In this document: positions 17,415-26,324 of the stretch, in pieces | Layout of the letters: every line of letters starts with the position of its first letter | How positions within the stretch are numbered: position 1 is the first letter of the stretch | Source of the DNA: Bacillota bacterium | Lineage (GTDB): Bacteria; Sysuimicrobiota; Sysuimicrobiia; Sysuimicrobiales; Segetimicrobiaceae | Assembly: GCA_021324255.1 (NCBI GenBank) | Contig: JAJPJL010000003.1 | Coordinates: 1 to 64,000, forward strand | Direction of reading: 5' to 3' | Length of the DNA: 64,000 nucleotides | Program-made: the position numbers and the translations under genes | Notes under the pieces: model-generated | Seen by the model: the letters and a program-made list of their open reading frames with translations, nothing else | Told to the model about the DNA's origin: nothing | Database searches by the model: none

Positions 17415-19094
17415 ATGGTCCTGCGCGGCGCTCACGCGGTGCTGCGGTGCCTCAAGCTCGAAGGTGTGCGGAAGCTCTTTACCATCGTCGGCGATACGAT
17501 CCTCCCGATCTGCGACGCGGCCGTGGACGAAGGCCTGGATCTCGTTGACGCGCGGCACGAGGCGGCGGCGCTGCACATGGCCGACGCGTGGACGCGGGTC
17601 ACCGGCGAGCCCGCCGTTGCCCTCGTCACAGGAGGTCCCGGCTTTGCCAACGCCGTGTCGGCGCTGCCGGCAATCCATGCCAGCGAAAGCCCGGTCGTCC
17701 TGCTCGCGGGGTGCGCCGAGACGCGGGACCTGGGCCGGTACGCGTTCCAAGAGATCGACCAGGTCGGGCTGGCCGCACCGGTGACGAAGGGATCGTGGAT
17801 GGTCCTCGACCGGCGGCGCATCCCGGACATGCTGGCCACCGCGTTTCGCACCGCGCTCACCGGGCGGTACGGACCGGTCCACGTGACCCTCCCGATCGAC
17901 GTCCAGGAGGCGGCCGTCGACGAGGACGACCTCCCGCGATATTCGCCGCGCGAGTATCGGGATGCGGGGCGGCCGCACGGCGACCCCCGCCTCATCGAGG
18001 ACGCCGTGACACTCCTCCAGCGCGCGCAGCGGCCCGTCGTCATCGCGGCCAACGCCGCGAGGCACGCGGTCGTCCCGGCCACGCTCCGGGACTTCGTCGA
18101 GATGCTGGAGGTGCCGTGCTTCACCGTGGAGCAGGCGCGCGGGCTGCTGTCGGACGACCATCCGTTGTGCTTTGGCTACGCCGACCCCGCGCTCAACGAC
18201 GCGGCGCGCCACTTCGCGGAGGCCGACGTGGTCCTGCTTCTCGGCAAGCGGCTGGACCATCGCTACCGGTACGGCCTACCGCCGTTCTTCGCCCCGTCGG
18301 CCTCGTTGATCCAGATCGACCCCGCGCCCGAGGAGATCGGGCGAAACCGCGGCGTACAGTTGGGCATCGCGGGCGACCCGGACTCGGTGCTGGCGCAGAT
18401 GTCCGCGGCCGCGCGCGGCGGCGGGCGGCAGGCATCGCCGTGGCTCGCGCAGCTGGCGCGCACCCGGGACGCGCAGCGGCGGCGGTTCGAGTCGCTCGCG
18501 ACCGACGAAGCGCCGCTCCACCCCATGCGCGTGCTGCGCGAGGTCGACGCGATCACGACCGCGGAGACGATCATCGTGGTCGACGGCGGCGACTACGCCG
18601 GCTGGGCGCGCAGCTATCTCCGGGCGAGAAATCCGGGCGGCTGGCTCCGCATCGGGCCGCTGGCGCAGCTGGGCTGCGGCGTGCCCTACGCGCTCGGCGC
18701 CAAGCTCGCCCGCCCCGCCGCGGAGGTCGTCCTCATCGTCGGCGACGGGTCGTTCGGCTTCTACGCGATGGAATACGATACCGCCGTCCGCCACCGCCTC
18801 TCGTTCACGGCCGTGATGGGCAACGATGCCCTGTGGGGCATCGACCGGAACTTCCAGCTGGCGTACTACGGCCGCGCGACCGGCACCGAGCTGCGCCAGG
18901 TCCGCTACGATCGCACGGTGGAAAGCCTGGGCGGACACGGCGAGTACGTCGAGCGGGCCGCGGATCTCGCGCCGGCCATTGAACGCGCCCGGGCGTCCGG
19001 CGCCCCGGCGCTCGTCAACGTGGTCGTCCGGAACGCGCCTTGCCCCCTCGCGGAGGCGATGATCGCCCGGAAGTCCGGGCGGCGACCGTCGTGA
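17415..19094 (+). CDS. Thiamine pyrophosphate-dependent enzyme (acetolactate synthase-like)
   Basis: 'DARHEAAALHMADAWTRVTGEPAVALVTGGPGFANAV', C-terminal TPP motif 'LIVGDGSFGFYAMEYDTAVRHRLSFTAVMGND'. GGAGG upstream of ATG. Confidence 0.92.
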   Translation: MVLRGAHAVLRCLKLEGVRKLFTIVGDTILPICDAAVDEGLDLVDARHEAAALHMADAWTRVTGEPAVALVTGGPGFANAVSALPAIHASESPVVLLAGCAETRDLGRYAFQEIDQVGLAAPVTKGSWMVLDRRRIPDMLATAFRTALTGRYGPVHVTLPIDVQEAAVDEDDLPRYSPREYRDAGRPHGDPRLIEDAVTLLQRAQRPVVIAANAARHAVVPATLRDFVEMLEVPCFTVEQARGLLSDDHPLCFGYADPALNDAARHFAEADVVLLLGKRLDHRYRYGLPPFFAPSASLIQIDPAPEEIGRNRGVQLGIAGDPDSVLAQMSAAARGGGRQASPWLAQLARTRDAQRRRFESLATDEAPLHPMRVLREVDAITTAETIIVVDGGDYAGWARSYLRARNPGGWLRIGPLAQLGCGVPYALGAKLARPAAEVVLIVGDGSFGFYAMEYDTAVRHRLSFTAVMGNDALWGIDRNFQLAYYGRATGTELRQVRYDRTVESLGGHGEYVERAADLAPAIERARASGAPALVNVVVRNAPCPLAEAMIARKSGRRPS

Positions 19095-19464
19095 GCACTC
19101 GCGCCCGCGTCGGTCGCGCGGAGGAGCGCGGTGCCCGCCGCGGCGAGCCCATTGACAGCGCTCTGCCGGCCGCGACAGGGTCCCGATGCACGCTCGGTCC
19201 AAGTGCCGGGGCAGGACGCGGCAGGACGTGCGCCAAATTTGTGCGAATAGCGCCCCGGATGCGACCGCGGCGCGGGGCCCCATTCGGGCCGTCGACGCGG
19301 TTTGCACTCGGCGTGCGCGGCGAACCCGCGGGCGACCGTGCACGTAGTCTGGTCGAGCACGCTCGCCCGGGTGGTTCGTGCCGGGCGTGGTCGGCCGGAT
19401 CCCGAGCACGGAGGACGTTCCGCCGGAAGCGGATGGGACAATCGCTCGAGGGAGGAAGCAGGCG

Positions 19465-19908
19465 ATGAACATACGAGCCGTGGTCCTTGTCGGCGTCGTC
19501 ACCGCCGCGCTGATGCTCGCAGGGTCCGGCATCGGGGCGGCGCAGGGCTCGATCCAGCTCCAGGGCACGATCCAGCGGGTTGATTGCGGCGCGCAGACGG
19601 TGACGCTCGGGGGGCCCGGCGGGGTGAACACCATCGCCACCGGGCCGTACACCGCCGTGCTCATCAACTCGACAACCGTTCCGCTGTGCACGCTGCGCCG
19701 GTATATCGGCGTCCCGGCCACCGCGTGGCTCGTGGCGAACGGCAGGCAGTTTACGGCCACGCGGATCGACGTGGCCGTCGCCGCGACGCCGCCGCCACCG
19801 CCGCCGCCCTATTATCCCTACCCTTACTACGGTCCGTACTACTACGGGCCGCCGTTCTGGTTCGGCATTGGGATCGTGTTCGGGCCGGGATTTCACCACC
19901 ACCGTTAG
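19465..19908 (+). CDS. Small secreted protein with Pro/Tyr-rich C-terminus
   Basis: Signal peptide 'MNIRAVVLVGVVTAALMLAGSGIGAAQG'; tail 'PPPPPPPYYPYPYYGPYYYGPPFW'; GGAGG upstream. Confidence 0.7.
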   Translation: MNIRAVVLVGVVTAALMLAGSGIGAAQGSIQLQGTIQRVDCGAQTVTLGGPGGVNTIATGPYTAVLINSTTVPLCTLRRYIGVPATAWLVANGRQFTATRIDVAVAATPPPPPPPYYPYPYYGPYYYGPPFWFGIGIVFGPGFHHHR

Positions 19909-20020
19909 CGCGTCATTCCCGAACGTCGGCGAGGGTTCGGGCCGGCTCCGCTCCCGCGTCTCGTCAAACACCACGACGCGGCGCTAGCAGACCCGCGGGC
20001 GCCGGGCGGCCGCCGCGGGT

Positions 20021-20042
20021 CGAGGGGCGCATGCGCCCCTCG
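20021..20042. terminator. Perfect 22-bp palindrome CGAGGGGCGCATGCGCCCCTCG followed by CATTTTG
   Basis: Read directly; sits between the secreted-protein gene and the XRE gene. Confidence 0.5.
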
Positions 20043-20147
20043 CATTTTGCCAATCGCTCCTCGCCCGCGCCCAAGTTTTCTCCCGTTTTTCGTAGCCCGG
20101 TAATGTTCCTGACACGCGGATGTCGAGGTGGGGCGTCATGCTCAACC

Positions 20148-20435
20148 GTGGAGGTGCGAGTCCTGGACGTATCCGGGGAAGTCGAGCACGCGCGGCTGCC
20201 GGTGCCGGCGGACCTCGCCGCCGCGATGCGGGCGTGGTGTGCGCGGCGCGGCGTCAGCCAGTCGGCCCTCGCCATGCGCGTCGGCATCAGCGCCTCGCAC
20301 CTCAACCAGATCGTCCACGGCCGGGCCCGCCCGAGTCTCGAGCTCGCTCAGCGCATCGCCGCCGTGCTGGAGGCGGCCCCGCCGCGCGTGACGATCGTTA
20401 CTCTTTCAAGCCCGACAGCGCGATCCCTTGAATGA
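20148..20435 (+). CDS. Small XRE-family HTH protein
   Basis: 'MRAWCARRGVSQSALAMRVGISASHLNQIVHGRARPSLELAQRIAAVLE' helix-turn-helix. Start uncertain (GTG 20148 or ATG 20104). Confidence 0.7.
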   Translation: MEVRVLDVSGEVEHARLPVPADLAAAMRAWCARRGVSQSALAMRVGISASHLNQIVHGRARPSLELAQRIAAVLEAAPPRVTIVTLSSPTARSLE

Positions 20436-21237
20436 ACGCCCGTTGGAAGAAAAAGAAGAGCAGCACGAGCGGAATCATGGCCACCGTGGAGATGGCCATG
20501 ACCTGGTTGTAGGTGGTCACGTACTGCTCCTGGAATCGCTGCAGGCCGATCGGCACCGTGCGCAGGCTGTCGTCGGAGATGATGATGAACGGCCAGACGA
20601 ACGAGTCCCACGTCTCACGCCACACGAACAGCCCGAGCGTGAACACCGCCGGCCAGACGAGCGGCACGACGATGCGGAAGTACGTGCCCAGCTCTCCCGC
20701 GCCGTCGATGCGCGCCGCCTCGATGAGCGAGTCGGGCAGGTGCAGCATGAACTGGCGCATCAAAAACACCCCGAACGCGTCCGCGGCGACCGGGACGATC
20801 AGCCCCTGGTAGGTGTTGAGCCAGCCCAGCTCCTTTACGATGAGGAACGTCGGCACCATCAGCACTTCGATCGGCAGCATCAGCGTGCATAGGATGGCGA
20901 GAAACAGCACCCGCTGGCCGACGTAGCGGTACTTGGCGAGGCTGTACCCGGCAAACCCGGCGAGGACCACGTTCAGCACGGTCACCGCGACGGACACGAT
21001 CACGCTGTTCACGAAGTACCGGCCGAACGGAAACTGGTTCCACGCGGCCGGGTAGTTGCTCCACTCGGGAGGCCTGGGGATCCATTGAATGGGAAGTTGG
21101 AACACCTGGGCGAGCGGCTTCAGCGACGTCGAGAGCATCCACAGGATCGGGACGAGCATGAGGATCCCGAACGCGCTCACGAGCACGAAGCGGACCCAGT
21201 ACAACGTGCGGTCCACGTAGGTGTGACCGCTAATCAT
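20398..21237 (-). CDS. Carbohydrate ABC transporter permease (MalG/CUT1-like)
   Basis: 'LPDSLIEAARIDGAGELGTYFRIVVPLVWPAVFTLGLF' EAA motif; C-term 'FFFQRAFIQGIALSGLKE'. Confidence 0.93.
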   Translation of the reverse strand: MISGHTYVDRTLYWVRFVLVSAFGILMLVPILWMLSTSLKPLAQVFQLPIQWIPRPPEWSNYPAAWNQFPFGRYFVNSVIVSVAVTVLNVVLAGFAGYSLAKYRYVGQRVLFLAILCTLMLPIEVLMVPTFLIVKELGWLNTYQGLIVPVAADAFGVFLMRQFMLHLPDSLIEAARIDGAGELGTYFRIVVPLVWPAVFTLGLFVWRETWDSFVWPFIIISDDSLRTVPIGLQRFQEQYVTTYNQVMAISTVAMIPLVLLFFFFQRAFIQGIALSGLKE

Positions 21238-22231
21238 GGCCGCCGTCCCGGAACAGCCGCAGCTGCATCAGCGTGAAGACCATCATGCCGAGCAGGAGGA
21301 AGATCGACGCCGCGCTCGCCAGCCCCATCTTGAAGAATTGAAACCCGGTCTGGTAGATGAACAGCGACAGCACGCGGGTGGCGCCGTCGGGGCCTCCACC
21401 GGAGATGATCAGCACGTTGGTGAAGACCTTCGACATCAGGATCAATGACACCACGATGACGAGCAGCCCGGTCGGCCGCAGCAGCGGCAGCGTGATCGCG
21501 CGAAACCGCTGGAGGCCGGAGGCGCCGTCGATCGCCGCGGCCTCGTAGTACTCCTGGGGGATGTTCTGCAATCCCGCAAGATACACGATCATGAAGTACG
21601 GCACAAACCGCCACTCCGCGGAGAGGATGAATCCGGGCATCGTGGCGCGGCGGTCCCCGAGCCAGTCCACCGCGGGCAGCCCGATGGCGTGCAGGCCCAC
21701 GTTGAGGAGCCCATACGGGTGGAACAAAAAACGCCACACCGTGGCGTAGACGACGACCGGCATGATCGCCGGCAGGAAATAGATCAAGCGGAGCACGTTT
21801 CTCGCGGGGAGCGCCGTGTTGAACACGAGCGCGAGGAGGAGCGAGAGAATCCAGAGCGGGACGCACGTCCCGAACACGAAGTACGCGGTCGCGCCCACGG
21901 ACTGGTGAAACAACGGGTCCCGGAGCAGGGCGGTGTAGTTCGAGAGGCCGACGAAGCGCGGCGCGCTCAGCAGATCGTAACTCGTCAAGCTCAGATAGAA
22001 CGCCTGGACCATCGGCAGAAACTTGAACACGAGCAGGAGCAGCAGCATCGGGGCGAGGAACGCGTACCCCCACAGCTGGCGGCGCGCCTCCGCGGAGCGC
22101 AGGAGCGTCCCGAGCCCCCGCCGGCGCCGCGGCGCCGCGGCCGGGCGCGCGGTAAACGGCCGGGCATCGACGCCCGCGCTGTCGCGCAGGCCCAGCGGGA
22201 GCCCGTTCGCTCGCACCGGCGGGCGTGCCAT
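21230..22231 (-). CDS. Carbohydrate ABC transporter permease (MalF/UgpA-like)
   Basis: 'QEYYEAAAIDGASGLQRFRAITLPLLRPTGLLVIVVSLI' EAA motif. ATG at 22231; track ORF over-extended. Confidence 0.92.
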   Translation of the reverse strand: MARPPVRANGLPLGLRDSAGVDARPFTARPAAAPRRRRGLGTLLRSAEARRQLWGYAFLAPMLLLLLVFKFLPMVQAFYLSLTSYDLLSAPRFVGLSNYTALLRDPLFHQSVGATAYFVFGTCVPLWILSLLLALVFNTALPARNVLRLIYFLPAIMPVVVYATVWRFLFHPYGLLNVGLHAIGLPAVDWLGDRRATMPGFILSAEWRFVPYFMIVYLAGLQNIPQEYYEAAAIDGASGLQRFRAITLPLLRPTGLLVIVVSLILMSKVFTNVLIISGGGPDGATRVLSLFIYQTGFQFFKMGLASAASIFLLLGMMVFTLMQLRLFRDGGHD

Positions 22232-22369
22232 GATGATTGGCCTACTTCGCCGCCCGTTCACGCTTCTCCGCCACTTGCCACCGCGCCGGCGCCGCAGCCG
22301 GCCGCGACGCAGGCCGCGCGACGGCCCTTGCAGAAGTGCGTCCCGCAGCTCATCTCGCCTCGAAGGTGC

Positions 22370-23545
22370 GTGACCTTGCGACCGCGGCCGCGCCGGGTGC
22401 CGCCCGGGATCGTGCTGGGCGCAGCCGGGTTTTGCACGAACATCTCCTGGCAGGTCGTCCTCCCCGTGCTCCCGGTCCATCTCGCGCGCCTCGGATACTC
22501 CGCCGCTCACATCGGGATCATGGTGAGCGCACTCAGCATCTCCATGGCCGCGGTCGAGCTGCAGGCGGGGCCGATCGCGAGCGCCGTGGGACGGCGCCTC
22601 GCGCTCCTGGGAGGGTATGCGGCGAACGGCGCCTGTCTCGTGCTCGCGGGCGCGGCCCGCTCGGCACCCTCCGTCGTGCTGGCGCTCGCGGGGATCGGCG
22701 GCGCGCGGGGCGTGTTGATCCCGCCGCTCCACGCCACGGTCGCCGAGGCATCCACGGCGGCGACGCGCGGCCGGATGTTTGGGCTCTTTTGGTTTTGGGC
22801 CTCGGCCGCGACCCTGGCGGGGCCGCTCCTTGGGAGTGTTGTGGCCGCGACGTACGGAGACCGTGCGCCGTTCTACGCCGGCGCCGCGCTGAGCGCGCTC
22901 GCCATCCCGCTGATCGCCCGGGTGGCGCCGCCGCGGCGCAGCTCAGCCAGGGTGCCGTTACGCGAGATCGCCGACGCGTTTTCGCTGCCGGCGCTCGTGC
23001 GCCTGTGCGCGACGACCCTCTTGTGCTTCGGCATGGCCGGGGTGTGGACGACGTATCTTCCGCTGCACATCGCACGCCAGGGTCTCTCGATCGTCGTGGT
23101 GGGGTGGGTGTTCGCCGTCCAGGGGCTCGTGTACATGCTCATGCAGCCGACGACGGGACGCCTCATCACCCGCCTGCGCGGCGACCGCTTGGCCTTGGCC
23201 GGGATCGCGGGGATGGCGGGCGCTGTCCTCGCGGTGCCATTGATCCACACGCCGCCTGCCTTGCTCGCCGCGGGCGCGGTGTACGGCTTTGGGTTCGGCC
23301 TGATCCCCGTAACGCTGGCCACGCGGATCACTTGGCTCATCGCACCGGACCGGCTCACCACGGCGATGGGCATGTATAACAGCGCGATCGACTTCGGATT
23401 GTTTCTAGGCCCGCTGCTCGGCGGCGCCGTCGTGGCGTTCAGCTCCATGCCGCCGTTCAGCCTCGCGCTCCCGTTCGGTGTCGCCGCATCGCTGATGGCG
23501 TTGGGCGGCGCGCCGCGGCCGGAGACGGCTCGAGCGCAGGCGTAG
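22370..23545 (+). CDS. MFS transporter
   Basis: About 12 hydrophobic segments; 'SALSISMAAVELQAGPIASAVGRRLALLGGYAANG'. Start (GTG) approximate. Confidence 0.88.
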   Translation: MTLRPRPRRVPPGIVLGAAGFCTNISWQVVLPVLPVHLARLGYSAAHIGIMVSALSISMAAVELQAGPIASAVGRRLALLGGYAANGACLVLAGAARSAPSVVLALAGIGGARGVLIPPLHATVAEASTAATRGRMFGLFWFWASAATLAGPLLGSVVAATYGDRAPFYAGAALSALAIPLIARVAPPRRSSARVPLREIADAFSLPALVRLCATTLLCFGMAGVWTTYLPLHIARQGLSIVVVGWVFAVQGLVYMLMQPTTGRLITRLRGDRLALAGIAGMAGAVLAVPLIHTPPALLAAGAVYGFGFGLIPVTLATRITWLIAPDRLTTAMGMYNSAIDFGLFLGPLLGGAVVAFSSMPPFSLALPFGVAASLMALGGAPRPETARAQA

Positions 23546-23788
23546 CTGCACCCGCACGGGCCGGATCGGGGACTGACCGCGCCGCTGTCGAATCTCCTCC
23601 TCAGCTTACCCGCCGCGGGTGAGCGCTCTGCGGCAGGTCTCCGCCCGCGGTAGGCCCGCCGCGGGCGTCCCGGCGCGCCGCGCGGCAGGCACTCGAGGAG
23701 TTTCCCCAGAATCCCACCACGCCGTCCGGCGAGGGCCTCGGTGACACCCTCCGGGCGGCGCACATCGAGGGAAAGGAGCCAGCGCGGC

Positions 23789-24265
23789 GTGAGACCGGCA
23801 CGCGCCGTCTGTGCGCTCACCGGCGTCGTCATCGCCGCGTTGCTCGCGGCGTTTGCCGGGACCGCGTCCCATCGCTCCGGCGACACAACCGCGCCGCGCC
23901 GCGGCGTCGCGCCGGCGCCGCCGGATGGCGGCGCCGCGAACGCGGCCGGACCGCGCGGAGATGGACCATACTACGTCGTGGTGGAGAAGCACTACGCGGA
24001 GGTCGATCCGCGTGACGACACCGCAAGCTGGTTTTACGGGACCGTGCGCAACGACGGCAACGCTCAGGGCAATTGCCAGGTCATCGCGTACTACTTCGAT
24101 GAGGACGACCGCGCCATCGAAGCGACCGTCGTCGACATCAAGCCGCTCGCGCCTGGGCAGATGACGACCTTCATGACCCGTCCGAACGTGCAGAACGTCG
24201 CGTCGGCGGCCGTGGCGTTCACCGGACGCTGCGGACACGGACGCCTGTGGCACTATGAGCCCTGA
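23789..24265 (+). CDS. Secreted FxLYD-like domain protein
   Basis: Signal-like N-terminus; 'SWFYGTVRNDGNAQGNCQVIAYYFDEDDRAIEATVVDIKPLAPGQMTTF'. GTG preceded by AAAGGAG. Confidence 0.7.
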   Translation: MRPARAVCALTGVVIAALLAAFAGTASHRSGDTTAPRRGVAPAPPDGGAANAAGPRGDGPYYVVVEKHYAEVDPRDDTASWFYGTVRNDGNAQGNCQVIAYYFDEDDRAIEATVVDIKPLAPGQMTTFMTRPNVQNVASAAVAFTGRCGHGRLWHYEP

Positions 24266-25256
24266 GCCTCCGCCTCGCCCGCCCAGGGTGGTCGTCACCG
24301 ACCACGTGTTTCCGTCCCTCGACGTGGAGCGCGCGGTGCTGCGCGCCGCGGGCGCGGAACTGGTCGTGCTGCAGGCCACGTCCGACGCGGAGCTCCTGGA
24401 CGCCGCCGCCGAGGCGGACGCGCTGCTCGTCTGCTACGCGCCGGTCACGCGGCGCGTCATCGAGCGCTTGACGCGGTGCCGGGTCATCGCCCGCTACGGC
24501 ATCGGCGTGGACAACGTCGACGTCTCGGCCGCGACCGAGCGCGGCATCGTCGTGACAAACGTGCCCGATTACTGCGTCGACGAGGTCAGCGACCACGCCC
24601 TGGGGATGCTGCTCGCGTGCGCGCGGAAGCTGGCGTGGCTCGACCGCCGGGTGCGCGCCGGCCGGTGGGACGCGCGCGACGCGGCCCCGATGCACCGCCT
24701 GCGCGGCCGCGTCCTCGGCCTCATCGGCTTCGGCAAGATCCCGCGGTGCCTCGCGGCCAAGGCGCGCGCGCTGGGCCTCGAGCTCCTCGCGTTCGATCCC
24801 TACGTCTCCGCGGACGAGATGCTGGCGCACGGGGTCCGCAAGGCGACGTTCGATGAGCTGCTCGCGCGCGCGGATTACGTCTCGGTCCACGCGCCGCTCG
24901 TCCCCGAAACCCGCGGCCTCATCGGCGAGGCGGCGTTGCGGGCGATGAAGCCCACGGCGTACCTCATCAATACGTCCCGCGGTCCAATCGTCTCCCTCGG
25001 CGCCGTTGCTCGCGCGTTGCGCGAGGGCTGGATCGCCGGGGCGGCCCTCGACGTGCTGGAAACCGAGCCGCCCGCGGATGCGGATGCGCTCCGCGGCCTG
25101 GAGACGTTGCTGCTGACGCCGCACGTGGCATTCTATTCCGAGGAGTCCGTCGAGGAGCTACAGCGCAAGGCGGCGGAAAGCGTCGTGCGGGTGCTCACGG
25201 GCGAGACGCCCCGCTATCCCGTCAACGCCGTGCCGATGCGGCCGGAAGCGCCGTAA
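24255..25256 (+). CDS. D-2-hydroxyacid dehydrogenase (C-terminal binding protein type)
   Basis: 'RYGIGVDNVDVSAATERGIVVTNVPDYCVDEVSDHALG', 'RVLGLIGFGKIP', 'YLINTSRGPIVSLGAV'. Confidence 0.92.
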   Translation: MSPEPPPRPPRVVVTDHVFPSLDVERAVLRAAGAELVVLQATSDAELLDAAAEADALLVCYAPVTRRVIERLTRCRVIARYGIGVDNVDVSAATERGIVVTNVPDYCVDEVSDHALGMLLACARKLAWLDRRVRAGRWDARDAAPMHRLRGRVLGLIGFGKIPRCLAAKARALGLELLAFDPYVSADEMLAHGVRKATFDELLARADYVSVHAPLVPETRGLIGEAALRAMKPTAYLINTSRGPIVSLGAVARALREGWIAGAALDVLETEPPADADALRGLETLLLTPHVAFYSEESVEELQRKAAESVVRVLTGETPRYPVNAVPMRPEAP

Positions 25257-25309
25257 CGCCCCGGCGCGGCCCCAGCCCGGCCGGCGGCGCGGGCGCGTCG
25301 GTCCCCCGG

Positions 25310-26317
25310 TCAGGCCAGGTTGAGCAACCGCGCGAGATTGCGCCCGAGGACGTTGCGCTCGCGCTCCCCGCCAAGCCCGAGGTCGCGAACGACCTCCACG
25401 GGCGCCGTGTATCCCATGTCGTACGGGTAATCGCTCCCGATCACGACGTGGTCGTCGCCCATCCGGTCGAGCAGGAACCGCAACGCCGCGCCGCTGTGGG
25501 TCAGGGTGTCGCAGTACAGGTTCCCCAGGTACTCGCTGGGGCGGCGCGGGAGATGCTCGTTCAACTCCCGCCGCACCTCGTAGCCGTGGTCCAGCCGCCC
25601 GATCTGGTACGGGAAGTAGCCGCCGCCGTGGGCCAGGACGACCCTCAGGCGCGGGAACCGTTCGAACACACCTCCCAAAATCAGATGCGCCGCGGCCAGC
25701 GCGGTTTCGGCCGGGAAGCCGACCAGATTCCAGATGTGGTGGCTCCGCATGCGACGCATGTCGCCCCAGTTCTGCGGGTGCACGAACAAGGGCAGCCCGC
25801 GCCGCTCGGCGGCCCCGTATACCGGGGCCAGGCTCGGATCGTCCAGGTCCATGCCATTGATGTGCGTGCAGATCTCGACGGCGCGCAGCCCCAGCGTGCC
25901 CGCCGCGCGCTCCACCTCCCGGGCGGCGAGCTCCCCGTCCTGCATGGGGGCCGTGGCCATCCCGATGAACCGGTCCGGGTGCGCCCGCACCATCGCCGCG
26001 ATGCCGTCGTTGAGGGCCGCGGCAAGCCGCGCGCCCAGCTCCGGGGCCGCCCAATAGCAGAACGCCGGCGACGGCCCGATGACGGCGGCGGCGAGGCCGC
26101 GCCGGTCCATCGCCGCGAGCATGAGGCGCTCGTCGTACTCCGCGGGATCCAGCGCGGTATCCGGCTCCACCACCACGCCCGGCGGCGCGTGATAGATCAT
26201 GTGCTCCACCGCGCCGCGGCGCTCGATGTGCACGGCGTCCGCGAAGTCGCCGCGCCGCACCGCCTCGACAAACTGCGGCGGCACGACGTGGAAGTGGATG
26301 TCGATCGACTCCATCAC
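25310..26317 (-). CDS. Amidohydrolase 2 family protein (ACMSD-like)
   Basis: 'IDIHFHVVPPQFVEAVR', 'LRVVLAHGGGYFPYQIGRLDHGYEVRRE', 'VVIGSDYPYDMGYTAPVEVV'. Confidence 0.9.
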   Translation of the reverse strand: MMESIDIHFHVVPPQFVEAVRRGDFADAVHIERRGAVEHMIYHAPPGVVVEPDTALDPAEYDERLMLAAMDRRGLAAAVIGPSPAFCYWAAPELGARLAAALNDGIAAMVRAHPDRFIGMATAPMQDGELAAREVERAAGTLGLRAVEICTHINGMDLDDPSLAPVYGAAERRGLPLFVHPQNWGDMRRMRSHHIWNLVGFPAETALAAAHLILGGVFERFPRLRVVLAHGGGYFPYQIGRLDHGYEVRRELNEHLPRRPSEYLGNLYCDTLTHSGAALRFLLDRMGDDHVVIGSDYPYDMGYTAPVEVVRDLGLGGERERNVLGRNLARLLNLA

Positions 26318-26324
26318 GGTTTCC

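Noticed and set aside
18276-19760. 494-aa minus-strand ORF
   Set aside because: Antisense to the TPP enzyme and secreted-protein gene; no domain signature.
23600-23720. Cluster of CCCGCCGCGGG inverted repeats after the MFS gene
   Set aside because: Short GC-rich hairpins without U-tract or regular spacing; most likely ordinary high-GC terminator or spacer, and not a CRISPR or REP array.
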